Under the pieces are notes generated by a model, which had not been told where the DNA came from, ran no database searches, and worked only from the letters and a program-made list of their open reading frames with translations. A stretch of 49,381 nt of DNA from CAZEBW01 sp964510205 (GTDB lineage Bacteria > Chloroflexota > Anaerolineae > VGOG01), in assembly GCA_964510205.1 (NCBI GenBank), contig CAZEBW010000020.1:1-49381 (forward strand), read 5' to 3'. Position 1 is the stretch's first letter, and each line of letters opens with the position of its first letter. The position numbers and the translations under genes were made by a program. Below, piece by piece: positions 15,536 to 25,171 of this stretch.

Positions 15536-16810
15536 TCACGATAGCGTCACCTCGCTGTCTGCCAATCGCCCGCATCGCTGTGCCAACACTCGTTCGTATA
15601 TCTCTGCTGTCTGGCGGACGTTGGTCTCTGCGTCAAACAGACGGCGTGCCTGCTGGTAGCCTCCTTCGCTCAGACAGGCAGCCAGCACTGGATTGGTGAG
15701 TACTTGCACAAGTGTCCTGGCTAGCGCATTCACATTCCTCGGCGGCACCAATAGCCCGGTCTCTCCATGCTGTACGACCTCTTCCACCCCACCGATGCGC
15801 GAAGCGACGACTGGCTTCGCCATGGCCCCCGCTTCTATCACAGGACGGGCAAAGTGGGGCGCTGTAGACGGGAAGGCAATCACGTCGGCTGCTGCAATCA
15901 GGCGTTCAACGTCTTTGCGAAAGGGAAGGAAGCGCACTACGTTGTCAAGTCCGTTGCGTTCCACTGCTCTTTGCACCCGCTCGCTGTAGCGCACATAGCC
16001 AAAGAGAGAGGCCAATCGAGCCAGCCGAGGGGCAGGGCCACTACCAGGAGCCCCGCTGCCGGCAACCACAGCCACAGCCTGCGGTATCCGTCGCCTCACC
16101 TCGACCATGGCCTCAATCAGCTCAAGAGTTCCCTTAATGCGGCTCACGCCACCCAGCAGCAGGATCACCTTTGCGCCAGCCGGGATGCCCAGTTCCGACC
16201 GAACTGGCAGACCTGACAGGGAGCGATCAAAGCGTTCAAAATCCACGAAGTTGTAGATGATTACGCCCTTACCCTGGATACCCAGCCGGCGTCGGTTGTC
16301 CTCGCAGATGAAAATCGTCTCGTCGGCTAGTCTCCCTACCAGCCAGCGCAACAGCCAGCGGCGCAGTCCCAGGTGCCCATCTACCGCCGCTTCCCGCACA
16401 TGCCATACCACCGGCACGCCAGCCAGCCAAGCGCCTAACGCGACCGGCGACAGTGTGAGCGAGTTCAAATGCACCAGGTCGGCATTGTGTTTGTGCAACA
16501 GGGCTTTAGTTCGCCATACCGATGGTAGAAATCGCACCAAAGCCTGGCCAAGGCCCCGCCAACCTAGCGGGCTGTAGAGGGGATACCAGCCGGCCGTGCT
16601 ATGCTGAAAGTCGCTCAGGCCTGGGCAAACGTGGGTCTCAATTCCCTGCTGGCGGAAGTAAGGCACAACGTCGCTGTTATGTAGGCAGACCACTGCAGGG
16701 TAGTAGCGAGTGCGGTCTAAGTGCTGAATCAGATAGAGCATGCTGAGCGGGGCGCCGCCCAAGCCCTGACCGTGATAGACATACAGGATCGTGACTCGCC
16801 TGGCATTCAA
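15536..16810 (-). CDS. Glycosyltransferase family 4
   Basis: A 424-aa GT-B glycosyltransferase. It begins VTILYVYHGQGLGGAPLSML, has VVWHVREAAVDGHLG and IIYNFVDFERFDRS at the inter-domain turn, VILLLGGVSRIKGTLELIEA, and FARPVIEAGAMAKPVVASRIGG in the nucleotide-binding half. Its ATG overlaps the stop of the carbamoyltransferase (16807-16810), so the two are translationally coupled and may act on the same residue. Confidence 0.9.
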   Translation of the reverse strand: MNARRVTILYVYHGQGLGGAPLSMLYLIQHLDRTRYYPAVVCLHNSDVVPYFRQQGIETHVCPGLSDFQHSTAGWYPLYSPLGWRGLGQALVRFLPSVWRTKALLHKHNADLVHLNSLTLSPVALGAWLAGVPVVWHVREAAVDGHLGLRRWLLRWLVGRLADETIFICEDNRRRLGIQGKGVIIYNFVDFERFDRSLSGLPVRSELGIPAGAKVILLLGGVSRIKGTLELIEAMVEVRRRIPQAVAVVAGSGAPGSGPAPRLARLASLFGYVRYSERVQRAVERNGLDNVVRFLPFRKDVERLIAAADVIAFPSTAPHFARPVIEAGAMAKPVVASRIGGVEEVVQHGETGLLVPPRNVNALARTLVQVLTNPVLAACLSEGGYQQARRLFDAETNVRQTAEIYERVLAQRCGRLADSEVTLS

Positions 16811-18504
16811 CGGCTACTCTTCTCCAGCACAAAGCTGCCCATGACCAGCGCATCAATCCCGGAATCGTACAGGCAACGGATGGCCTCGCGCGGTGTGTTG
16901 ATGATCGGCTCGCCCCTAATGTTGAAGGATGTGTTCAGTACCAAGTATTCACCGGTTAGGTCGCCGAAACGTTTGATCAATTCCCAGTAGCCTGGATTGA
17001 CCCCGCGTCGCACAGTCTGCGGCCGAGCTGTGCCGTCCACATGTACTACAGCGGGCACCTTATCCCGTTTTTCTGGCCTCACATCGAATGAGGTGATCAT
17101 GAACTCCTCTGGACGAGAGCGACACAGATAATCCTCCCGATACTCTTCTAACAGCGAGGGGCAGAACGGCCGGAAGGCTTCGCGGAACTTCACCCGGGCG
17201 TTGATGATGTCCTTGTTCTTGGGATCGCTCGCGCTCATCAGGATAGAGCGACTACCCAGGGCCCTCGGCCCGCTCTCCATGCGCCCCTGGAACCAGGCCA
17301 CGATCTTGTCTTGGGCCAGCAAGCGCGCCGCCTCTTGGCTGGGGCTGTCAGTGCGGCGATAGGTCAGGTTGCAAGCGTCCAGGACACCTTGGATTTCCTC
17401 GTCGCCGTACTCCGGCCCCAGGTAGACATGCTCCAGTTTGTGGATTGGTGCGTCGGGATGGGCCTGGTAATAGGCATAGAGCGGAGCCCCCGCTGCCAAG
17501 CCACCATCACCCGCGTTGGGAAAGATGTGCTGCAAAGTCAGCCGGCCCGTTTCCCAGATACGCTGGTTCAGTTTCACGTTGAGGAAGACCCCTCCAGCGC
17601 AGGACAGTTGATCTACGCCCTCTCGCTCCAACCACGGTAGGGTAAGCTGTTTGACTTGCTCCTCCAGCACGCGCTGGGCCTCGGCAGCGATGTTTTCACG
17701 ACCATATTCCTCGATCAGGGCGCGGATTTCGTACGCTTCGTCGTAGTGCCACTGCAGCGCGCCCCCTTCGTTCCAGTAATATTGCTGACCGAAGTCATGG
17801 GGTTCAACAAGGTCTCCGTCGCTGAACTTGGGATACAAGTGATCCAGCACTCCCTGGCACCGGGTCTCATCACCGTAGGGAGCTAGTCCCATCGTCTTCC
17901 CTTCACCATCACCGTGGTACCAGCCCAATGCCTCGGTCACGTTGCTGTAAAACCAACCGATGGACGCGTCGGTGCCCAGCTTCAGCAGGGGTTCGATCTT
18001 GCCGTTCTCTCCCCGCCAGATACAAGCGGAGCAGCCGTCGCCGGCGCCGTCTACGGTCGCGATCAACTGCTTGTCGCGGGTGCCACTGGTGTAATACGCG
18101 CTTGCAGCGTGGGCCAGGTGGTGCTCGACGCGCACGATGGGCGTTCGCTTTGGGAGTGGAAACTGTTTGATGTAGAGGGGCGGTTTGGGCAATGACGTTC
18201 CCATGATCCGGCGCGCCCGTTCCAGGAGTTGTCCGGGGATGGTGCGGGTGAATGCGCGTGAGCCGTCGAGAGCGAAAAGATGGTTCGCATCTGGATAAGG
18301 GCCCATCGAGGGAACAGCTACGGTGTCTACATCTTCAATAGAAATTCCGCTAGCTTTGAGGCAATAGGCAATCGACTTGATTGGCAAACCGGCGTAATGC
18401 TTGGTGCGAGTAAAGCGCTCCTCTGCAACGTCGGCAACGATCCTTCCATCCACGACCAGCGCCGCCGAACTATCGTGGCCAATGTGAACACCGAGAACTC
18501 TCAT
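16807..18504 (-). CDS. NodU/CmcH-family carbamoyltransferase (second copy)
   Basis: A 565-aa O-carbamoyltransferase. The N-terminal Kae1-like domain starts GVHIGHDSSAALVV and has VEHHLAHAASAYY and ATVDGAGDG; the C-terminal carbamoyl-transfer domain has FQGRMESGPRALGSRSI, REAFRPFCPS and YLVLNTSFNIRGEPII. It is clearly diverged from the copy at 9096-10820, so these are old paralogues and not a recent duplication. Followed with overlap by a GT4 gene and preceded (27 bp) by an asparagine synthase-like gene. Confidence 0.93.
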   Translation of the reverse strand: MRVLGVHIGHDSSAALVVDGRIVADVAEERFTRTKHYAGLPIKSIAYCLKASGISIEDVDTVAVPSMGPYPDANHLFALDGSRAFTRTIPGQLLERARRIMGTSLPKPPLYIKQFPLPKRTPIVRVEHHLAHAASAYYTSGTRDKQLIATVDGAGDGCSACIWRGENGKIEPLLKLGTDASIGWFYSNVTEALGWYHGDGEGKTMGLAPYGDETRCQGVLDHLYPKFSDGDLVEPHDFGQQYYWNEGGALQWHYDEAYEIRALIEEYGRENIAAEAQRVLEEQVKQLTLPWLEREGVDQLSCAGGVFLNVKLNQRIWETGRLTLQHIFPNAGDGGLAAGAPLYAYYQAHPDAPIHKLEHVYLGPEYGDEEIQGVLDACNLTYRRTDSPSQEAARLLAQDKIVAWFQGRMESGPRALGSRSILMSASDPKNKDIINARVKFREAFRPFCPSLLEEYREDYLCRSRPEEFMITSFDVRPEKRDKVPAVVHVDGTARPQTVRRGVNPGYWELIKRFGDLTGEYLVLNTSFNIRGEPIINTPREAIRCLYDSGIDALVMGSFVLEKSSR

Positions 18505-18531
18505 GTCATGACTCCTTTTCAGCGCTCAGAT

Positions 18532-20394
18532 TTATAGCCCACAGCGATGACGCTGCATCCAGGCCGCCAGTACCAAAGGCACCCAGACACGGGCGTAGAG
18601 CCCTTGTCCGCTCTGGGCCTGCTGCAGCATACGTTCTATAGCCCTCGGCCTGAAAAGCTGTTGCGCTTCTGCCGAGGTAAGTACCGCCATCACCCGCTCC
18701 TGCAGAGGGCCGGCCAGCCAGTCACCCAGGGGAAACTCGAAGCCCATCTTGCGACGAGTGACTGTCGCTTCGGGGAGCAGATCACGGAGACTGCGCACCA
18801 ATATGGCCTTGGTCTGCCGGCCGTCGAGCTTCAAATTGGGTGGGATGGCGAAGGCGAACTCGGCAAACTTGTGGTCGAGCAGCGGTACACGTACCTCCAG
18901 AGCGTAGGCCATGCTCATGGCGTCGGTGTCCCGCAGCAGGGTAGGGGTCATGTAAGTGCTTGTTTCCACATAGCTGGTGCGTGCCACCACATCCAAGTCT
19001 GAATGCAGGTATCCCCTGTAGAAGTCAGCCAGTGATGGCATACGCTGGTCACTAAATAAGGGTGGTGCCAGCAGCGCCTGTTTTTCCCGCTCATCGTACA
19101 GGCACCGGGTGGTAGCGTGGCGTGCCCCCAGGTCGCCGGCAGCCACGAAGTGGGCCAGCTTGCGCCAGCGTCGGGGGCCCACGCTCTGCATAATTCTAGC
19201 AGCGGGAGCCACTAATCGTAATGTTGTTTCTGGCAGACGCTCTATCTGTTGGAACCAGCGGAAATAGGGATAGCCGGCGAATAATTCATCGCCTCCCAGG
19301 CCGGAGAGGGCCACCGTCACTCCAGTGCGGGCATGCTTCGACACAAAATAGGTATTGACCCCGTCGCCGCTGGGCTGATCAATGGCCTCGATCAGCCGGC
19401 CAAATTCCCGGGCCACGTCCTCGCCGTTGACGATGATCTCGTGGTGATCAGTACCAAACCGCTCGGAAGCGACTTTGGCCCAGGGCAGCTCGCTCAGCCG
19501 TCGCCCCCGGCCCTCAAAACCGATGGAGTAGGTCTTGAGGGGCTGGCTAACATATTGGCTCATCAGCCCCACAACTGCTGTCGAATCAATACCGCCGCTG
19601 AGGAAGGCGCCCACTGGCACGTCGGCGATCATACGCAGGCGTGTGGACTCATCCAGCAGACGGCGCAGCTCGCGCTCAATCTCTTGTGGTGCCATGCGGG
19701 CCACCAGGCTCTCATCATCAGGCGGCCGTTCCAGGTCCCAATACTGCTGGATCTCGACGTGGTTATCTCTTACGCGCATCCAATGTCCAGGCAGCAGAGC
19801 TTTCACTTGAGCTAACATCGTGTGCGGCGGCGGCACCGAGCTGAGGGATAGATAAAGCCAGATCGCCTCCGCATCGAGCCGTCGCTCAACCAGCCCACTG
19901 GCCAGCATCCCTTTCAGCTCCGAGGCGAACAGGAAAACCCCATTCACCTGGGCATAGTAGAGCGGCTTGATACCGAAGCGGTCCCGAGCTAGGAACAGAT
20001 TCTGTTGTTGACTATCCCAAATGGCGAAAGCGAACATGCCTCGGAATCGCTGGAGGCATTGTTCTCCCCATTGGGCGTAGGCGGCCAGGATTACCTCTGT
20101 GTCGGTATTTGAGTGGAAGCTATGGCCTAGTTTTTCCAGCTCAGCCCTGATGTCGGCGAAGTTATATACCTCGCCATTGTGGATGATCCAATAGCGCCCA
20201 TTGGCGTAGGACATGGGTTGGTGGCCTGCTGAGGAGGGATCAATGATGGCTAAACGTCGGTGGCCCAGCGCCACTTGGTTGGTCTCGTCCAAATAAATGC
20301 CCTCGTCATCTGGCCCGCGATGTGCCTGCGCGGCCACCATACGGGCAATTAAAGAACGATCTGCCAACCCCAATACCCCAGCGATTCCGCACAT
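18532..20394 (-). CDS. asnB: Asparagine synthase (glutamine-hydrolysing)-type amidotransferase
   Basis: A 620-aa two-domain amidotransferase. The N-terminal Ntn glutaminase has the nucleophile Cys2 in MCGIAGVLG, HRRLAIIDPSSAGHQPM and NGEVYNF; the synthetase domain has the ATP-pyrophosphatase loop FLSGGIDSTAVVG. In capsule and exopolysaccharide loci such proteins are often thought to amidate uronic acid carboxyls rather than make free asparagine; the location between a GNAT and a carbamoyltransferase gene supports that, but it is inference. The start is certain because Cys2 must be the N-terminal residue. Confidence 0.92.
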   Translation of the reverse strand: MCGIAGVLGLADRSLIARMVAAQAHRGPDDEGIYLDETNQVALGHRRLAIIDPSSAGHQPMSYANGRYWIIHNGEVYNFADIRAELEKLGHSFHSNTDTEVILAAYAQWGEQCLQRFRGMFAFAIWDSQQQNLFLARDRFGIKPLYYAQVNGVFLFASELKGMLASGLVERRLDAEAIWLYLSLSSVPPPHTMLAQVKALLPGHWMRVRDNHVEIQQYWDLERPPDDESLVARMAPQEIERELRRLLDESTRLRMIADVPVGAFLSGGIDSTAVVGLMSQYVSQPLKTYSIGFEGRGRRLSELPWAKVASERFGTDHHEIIVNGEDVAREFGRLIEAIDQPSGDGVNTYFVSKHARTGVTVALSGLGGDELFAGYPYFRWFQQIERLPETTLRLVAPAARIMQSVGPRRWRKLAHFVAAGDLGARHATTRCLYDEREKQALLAPPLFSDQRMPSLADFYRGYLHSDLDVVARTSYVETSTYMTPTLLRDTDAMSMAYALEVRVPLLDHKFAEFAFAIPPNLKLDGRQTKAILVRSLRDLLPEATVTRRKMGFEFPLGDWLAGPLQERVMAVLTSAEAQQLFRPRAIERMLQQAQSGQGLYARVWVPLVLAAWMQRHRCGL

Positions 20395-20421
20395 GTTTCT
20401 CCTGTCTCCCCTTTAATGCAA

Positions 20422-21489
20422 TCAGTGGAAGATTGGGTCAATGTCGCTGTCCAGCGCTGTGATATACCAATCGCTCGAATGAGCCAAGCGCCCCATCTTG
20501 ATGCCGCTCCGACCAGGATGCACGACAAAACTCTTGCCGCTGCGGGCTGAAAAGCCACACCCATTTAGTACTCGTTTCAGCGTGTCCCACTTTGCGTAAC
20601 ACTCTACCCCCTCAATTCCAAGTATCGCAGTGTCTCGAAGCACACTCTGAATAAGTGCTTCCATGACCTCCGGAGCTAGATTCGCGCTATATAGATCGCA
20701 GATTAGAGCGCGTCCTGTTGGCAGCATCTGCCATACCAAATAACCGATCAGAGTATTTGCATCAGCAACGGCAAGAACACGGTACATGGTGCCTGGAGCC
20801 TGTGCGTAGCGCCAGGTAAGGAGATCTGCCGTACGACATGCTAGTAACACATGATGTGGTCGAGCGCGGTGCCATAGATCGTCAAAGCGGTCATCGAATT
20901 GCCCTAGTTTGACGATATCGAAATTGTCTGATTCTGCACCACGCAGCATAAATCGACGCGCAGCCAATACCCTGTTCGCTAGAGGAGTCAACAGGTTGGC
21001 AACCCAGCGCCATCGCATTTGGCGCTGCATGAATTGCCCAGCCTGATGCAGATAAGTAAAGCGTATGACATCTGGTAGACGGCTGCAGCCAAGCTTCTCA
21101 TATATGCGCAGAGCACCGATACTCGAGTCAAGGGCGATAAAGATAGGCTTTTCCTCCAGTAATCTGCGCATCAGGAGTGTACCGATGCCTTGACCACGGT
21201 ACTCAGGGCGGATCATAAAGTCAGGAGCCCATACAGCCGGGATTGCCCCTCCATCGATCCATAACTGAAACGGCATGAGTGGACGCTGTCCCACGATCTG
21301 ATCACCATCCCAGCAAGTCCAGATTGAATACTCATCAGAGGAAGCAAGAGGATTTTGCCTGTATTGCCAATCCCATGAAGATCTGGATCGCTTAGCCGGC
21401 TGCGACGCATAGACACAATCGAGGAAATCGAACAAGGCCCCCTCTTCACCTATTCTCAGTTTTCGAACCTGTAAGGCTTGTCGTTGCAT
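20422..21489 (-). CDS. GNAT-fold N-acyltransferase (second copy)
   Basis: A 355-aa protein with an N-terminal GNAT domain: VRKLRIGEEGALFDFLD, WDWQYRQNP, FMIRPEYRGQGIGTLLMRRL (acetyl-CoA loop) and GALRIYEKLGC. The second half repeats a weaker GNAT-like pattern (LTWRYAQAPG, ADANTLIGYLVWQM). Start ATG 21489 has GAGGTG five bases upstream and sits just after the deacetylase stop at 21492; the longer frame to 21522 would overlap that gene. Context and layout match the protein at 14398-15495. Confidence 0.75.
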   Translation of the reverse strand: MQRQALQVRKLRIGEEGALFDFLDCVYASQPAKRSRSSWDWQYRQNPLASSDEYSIWTCWDGDQIVGQRPLMPFQLWIDGGAIPAVWAPDFMIRPEYRGQGIGTLLMRRLLEEKPIFIALDSSIGALRIYEKLGCSRLPDVIRFTYLHQAGQFMQRQMRWRWVANLLTPLANRVLAARRFMLRGAESDNFDIVKLGQFDDRFDDLWHRARPHHVLLACRTADLLTWRYAQAPGTMYRVLAVADANTLIGYLVWQMLPTGRALICDLYSANLAPEVMEALIQSVLRDTAILGIEGVECYAKWDTLKRVLNGCGFSARSGKSFVVHPGRSGIKMGRLAHSSDWYITALDSDIDPIFH

Positions 21490-21491
21490 AA

Positions 21492-22532
21492 TCACCTCAG
21501 CCTTATCATCTGACTGAGCCATATGCCTTCAATCCGGGCAGCAAACTGCGGTAGAGGCTCTTCCTCCACTTTGATCCGGTCAAGGAAATATGGAGATGTA
21601 CCAAGGTCGTTAAGGTTTCCTAGGCCTGTGAGAGCACAGGAGTGTCCCAACTCACGCACAATACGCCTGGTCGCGCTTGTAAAGTGTTGTGGCAGACCAA
21701 ACGGGTATGCGAATGGAAGCCCACGCTTCCCGAGCTTTTCAACTATGGTCTCTTGGGCCTCGGCGATCTCGCGCTCCTGGCCCACTCTGGAGAGCAAAGC
21801 TAGGTTGGGATGTGAACAGGTATGATTCCCGAACTCGATACCGGCTGCAGTCATTTCGCGCACTTGATCCCAGGAGAGGTATAACCCTACGTCCTGGGGC
21901 AAAGGCTCAGTCACCCCGAGAGATCGTGACGCTGCCTGTAAGAAGTCATCTCGCTCTGCGGGCAAGACTTTATTTACGAGGAAGTCCATCATAACCCAGA
22001 ATCGATTGGTAGGCTCAGACTGTAGACCCTCAAGCACCGGCCAATACTGGCAGGCTATTGCCCAGAGGTCTTGCTCCCCTGCCCGATTCGCGAGATAGGT
22101 CAACCTATGAACCCACAGCACTCGACGATTGTCTACGCCGTCTGTGCACAGGAAGATCGTTGCAGGCACATCGTACTTGCGCAGAATCGGCCACGCAATT
22201 TCGTAGTTATCTCTGAAACCATCATCGAAAGTGATGACAATGGCTCGTTCACTAACACTTCTATCTCGCAAGCCAGTAATCAACTCTTGCATCGAAACGA
22301 TTCGATAGTGGCGTTTGAGATAGCGAAGCTGCTGGTCAAAAGTCCTTGGCGATACGGTAGCGTCAATACCTCGAACAAAGGGGCTTTGGTGAGGAGCTAT
22401 GCTGTGATAAATCAGTATCCTGATTTGTCGCTGCCATTTGCGCCTGACGAAGGCTACGTAGCCTGTGCCCAATAAGAGCCTATAAGCGGCGTTGCGCATT
22501 GTCGAACGCCATGGAGCGCTAAGTCCGACCAT
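21492..22532 (-). CDS. Polysaccharide deacetylase (NodB homology, CE4; second copy)
   Basis: About 346 aa. It carries RILIYHSIAP, ITFDDGFRDNY (catalytic Asp motif), TIFLCTDGV, the metal site FGNHTCSHPNLA, and FAYPFGLPQHF in the motif-3 position. A short hydrophobic stretch near the N-terminus (AYRLLLGTGYVAFV) might anchor it. The start is uncertain: ATG 22562, 22532 and 22499 are all in frame, with none having a clear ribosome site; 22532 keeps the overlap with the GT gene to a few codons. Pairs with the GNAT gene immediately downstream. Confidence 0.85.
   Translation of the reverse strand: MVGLSAPWRSTMRNAAYRLLLGTGYVAFVRRKWQRQIRILIYHSIAPHQSPFVRGIDATVSPRTFDQQLRYLKRHYRIVSMQELITGLRDRSVSERAIVITFDDGFRDNYEIAWPILRKYDVPATIFLCTDGVDNRRVLWVHRLTYLANRAGEQDLWAIACQYWPVLEGLQSEPTNRFWVMMDFLVNKVLPAERDDFLQAASRSLGVTEPLPQDVGLYLSWDQVREMTAAGIEFGNHTCSHPNLALLSRVGQEREIAEAQETIVEKLGKRGLPFAYPFGLPQHFTSATRRIVRELGHSCALTGLGNLNDLGTSPYFLDRIKVEEEPLPQFAARIEGIWLSQMIRLR
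21493..21498 (-). promoter_or_regulatory. Shine-Dalgarno site of the GNAT gene at 20422-21489
   Basis: GAGGTG on the minus strand, a few bases before ATG 21489 and overlapping the end of the deacetylase gene. It supports the shorter start. Confidence 0.6.
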
Positions 22533-23742
22533 GGAGTCTGCCCATAACATCAGGATAAACATCCATAAACGCTTTGTGAAACTGAGCAGCTACTACCTTC
22601 CTGGAAAACATTTTCTCTGCGTGTTCTCGGGCGGCTTGGCTCATCTGCTTGCGCAGCTCGCAGTCGTTAAGCAAGCGCAAGATTGCCCGTGCCATAGCCT
22701 CTGCATCGTCTTTACCAACCAAGAACCCCGTCTTATCGTCCACAATGTGGTCCTCCGGACCGCCGCAACGAGTGCTGACAACAGGGACGCCATATGCCAT
22801 GGCCTCTAGCACCACAATACCCAATCCTTCCTGGCGCGATGGCAATGCAAACACTGCGGCTTCCCGATAATAGGCAGATAGCTCCGCATCAGACACCTTT
22901 CCAAGGTCTAGAACGCAATCTTGAATCCCCAGTTCAGCAAGACGCAGTGGTGTCACCCGCTCCTCAGTTCCACCAATCAGCAGTAATCGAGCGCCAGGAT
23001 GCTCTTCACTAACCATAGAAAAGGCTTCAAGTAGATGATCTATATTCTTGCGCGGATCAGACAATCTTCCCACACAGATAACATCTGTAGTGTGGGTTGT
23101 GGCCTGGTTAGTATCTAACTGAGGAATTTCAACCGGACAAGGAACAACACGTATGCGCCCTGACACTTCAGGACATGTACTCGCTATACAATCGGCTGTG
23201 TATTGACTTTGAGCCAGTATCAAGGAAGCTCGCTGTAGAGTCAACTTTTCCTGCCACAATATAAAGGGCAAGGCAGATGAGGCCAACACTTCCCGAGCGT
23301 AGTCATCGCCTACCTCAGCTCTCGCCTTATACTCATCTATGAACAGAGTTCCCACCCAAATTAGATAAGGCTTCTGTGCTAGCGCAAACGTTAAGCCTCT
23401 CAGAGGTCCACCTACCACCATGTGCATGTCAAACTCGTGGATGTATTGCAGGACCGCCGGATAGAGCCAAAAATAGACGAGAGACCGAAAATGCGCAGGA
23501 ACATGCCCAAGGGCCAGGCCAGGAAAGCCCAGGTTTGTCTTGTAGTGCACATCCCACCAGCGAAATCGGCGCAAAAGCTGACAGGGGGCTAGGACGCTAT
23601 CAGAGGCAGATAGATATAGCAGCTCCGGCTTCACACCCCACCCAGTGAGTATTGGAAACAATTCACGCAACAAAGTCAGGATACCGCCACCGTATGCTGG
23701 ATCAAGCATTGCAATGCAAATGCGCGTTTTTCGTTGGCCCAT
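22519..23742 (-). CDS. Glycosyltransferase family 4
   Basis: About 407 aa. GT-B signatures: ICIAMLDPAYGGGILTLLRE, VVPCPVEIPQL, VICVGRLSDPRKNIDHLLEA, LLLIGGTEER, and the strong E-x7-E motif EGLGIVVLEAMAYGVPVVST followed by GGPEDHI. ATG 23742 has GGAGAG nine bases upstream; ATG 23760 is an alternative. The donor and acceptor cannot be told. Overlaps the downstream deacetylase by a few codons, suggesting coupled translation. Confidence 0.9.
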   Translation of the reverse strand: MGQRKTRICIAMLDPAYGGGILTLLRELFPILTGWGVKPELLYLSASDSVLAPCQLLRRFRWWDVHYKTNLGFPGLALGHVPAHFRSLVYFWLYPAVLQYIHEFDMHMVVGGPLRGLTFALAQKPYLIWVGTLFIDEYKARAEVGDDYAREVLASSALPFILWQEKLTLQRASLILAQSQYTADCIASTCPEVSGRIRVVPCPVEIPQLDTNQATTHTTDVICVGRLSDPRKNIDHLLEAFSMVSEEHPGARLLLIGGTEERVTPLRLAELGIQDCVLDLGKVSDAELSAYYREAAVFALPSRQEGLGIVVLEAMAYGVPVVSTRCGGPEDHIVDDKTGFLVGKDDAEAMARAILRLLNDCELRKQMSQAAREHAEKMFSRKVVAAQFHKAFMDVYPDVMGRLHGRT

Positions 23743-23827
23743 GTCACGCAACTCTCCCATGCCACCTTGGTTGAGAGAAATCGTATGGACTATTGTTCAT
23801 GGTCCTGTTTCTCTGAACGTACACAGA

Positions 23828-25171
23828 TCACCGCTGCAACAGAAGCTGATAGAACTCGTACCCCTGGTGCGACAAGGCCGTCGTCGAGTACTTCTCCAAT
23901 GCGTGTGCCCGGCCACGATCACTTAGTGTTTGGCGCAGGCCTGGGTCTTCTCGCAAACGTTGGATCTGTGCAGCCAACGCCCTGATGTCTCCCTCAGGGA
24001 AAATAAGGGCGGCATTGCCCACGACACTGGGGATAGAACCCGAATCCGAGCCGATGACTGGCACGCCACACAGCATGGCTTCCGTCATGACATTCCCGAA
24101 TTGCTCAGCCCATGTGGCTGTGGTCCGGGAAGGCAGTACCAAAACATCCATGGCCCGATAGTACGGCGGCGTCTCACTGCGAGGGACATAACCAGCAAAG
24201 CGCACCCGTTCCTGGAGTCCACGGGCAGCCAGGCGCCGTTCAATCTCTGGGCGCATCGGGCCGTCGCCAATAATGAGTAATGTCCAGGTGCCGTCAGGGC
24301 GACGCTCCACTTTGCTGGGCATGACAAACACATCGCAATCCTGATAGGCTCGGACCAGATCACCGCCTGGAACCCGGCCAAGAAACCGCACGGCCTCTTG
24401 AAGGCCCAGCTCTACAGCATGATTCTTCAGGCGCTGCAAATCGTCTCCATCGCCCACGATATAGTATTCGACCGGTCGGCCCAGACGCTGAGTCAGCAGT
24501 GGCAATGCCTGCATAACGACTTCATGGCCCTTATAGCGCTCCTGGCTGGACAGCCGACCGACGGTCAAAAGACGCGGATTCGAATGCGGTGCATCCTGTT
24601 CTGCGGGCCTAAATCGCTCAACGTCAACTGGATTATGCAGTATTGAGATAGAAGCACCTGGGAGATGTTCCAGGATCTTGTGGGCTGTAAAATGGCTAAT
24701 GGATACAACGCGCTGGGCAGCCAATGTCTCTTCCTTCATGTCCTCCGACCAATCACCCCAGACCTCGATTCCATAAGTCCATACCCAGTATGGCCAGTGG
24801 CACGACTGGCTGGCTTGATGGAGCACGGGCACGACCGTCACGTGGCCTGCAATGACAAGGTCATAATCCTCAGCGGTCGCTTGCAAGCGGCGGAGCAGCA
24901 GCCTCTGCCACAAGTAGCGAAAGTAGAGACTCAGTGCCGGACGGAACCGAGGCGCCAATGGATGAACACGCACACCATCGAGATGTTCGATATGGATTCT
25001 GCCATCCTGGACACTCCAGACATCAATAACGCAGCCCGCTTCGACAAGCCCTCGTACAAGCTCGAGATTATAGATTTCCAGGCCGCCTATACGCCCCCAC
25101 TTCAGCGCTAAGAACAACACTCTGGGGCCTGCTGTTGCCGTGGGGTTCCGGTGCTTCACGCTATCCTTCAT
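23828..25171 (-). CDS. Chimeric glycosyltransferase family 4 protein with a duplicated half-domain
   Basis: A 447-aa GT-B protein. N-terminal domain: LALKWGRIGGLEIYNLELV and LHNPVDVERF. The nucleotide-binding half begins normally (LTVGRLSSQERYKGHEVV), then has YYIVGDGDDLQRL...FLGRVPGGDLV...DVFVMPSK (about 235-287), and immediately repeats the same segment as LLIIGDGPMRPEIE...FAGYVPRSETP...DVLVLPSR (about 297-349) before the E-x7-E region EQFGNVMTEAMLCGVPVIG. A normal GT4 has this segment once, so the protein is about 60 residues long for the family. The junction is near residue 290 (about 24304). Most likely a recombination product of two GT4 genes; whether it still works is unknown. Confidence 0.85.
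   Translation of the reverse strand: MKDSVKHRNPTATAGPRVLFLALKWGRIGGLEIYNLELVRGLVEAGCVIDVWSVQDGRIHIEHLDGVRVHPLAPRFRPALSLYFRYLWQRLLLRRLQATAEDYDLVIAGHVTVVPVLHQASQSCHWPYWVWTYGIEVWGDWSEDMKEETLAAQRVVSISHFTAHKILEHLPGASISILHNPVDVERFRPAEQDAPHSNPRLLTVGRLSSQERYKGHEVVMQALPLLTQRLGRPVEYYIVGDGDDLQRLKNHAVELGLQEAVRFLGRVPGGDLVRAYQDCDVFVMPSKVERRPDGTWTLLIIGDGPMRPEIERRLAARGLQERVRFAGYVPRSETPPYYRAMDVLVLPSRTTATWAEQFGNVMTEAMLCGVPVIGSDSGSIPSVVGNAALIFPEGDIRALAAQIQRLREDPGLRQTLSDRGRAHALEKYSTTALSHQGYEFYQLLLQR

Noticed and set aside
9096..18504. TsaD/Kae1 tRNA-modification or O-sialoglycoprotease genes
   Set aside because: The N-terminal domains resemble TsaD, but both proteins have the long NodU/CmcH C-terminal domain and lie in a glycan locus.
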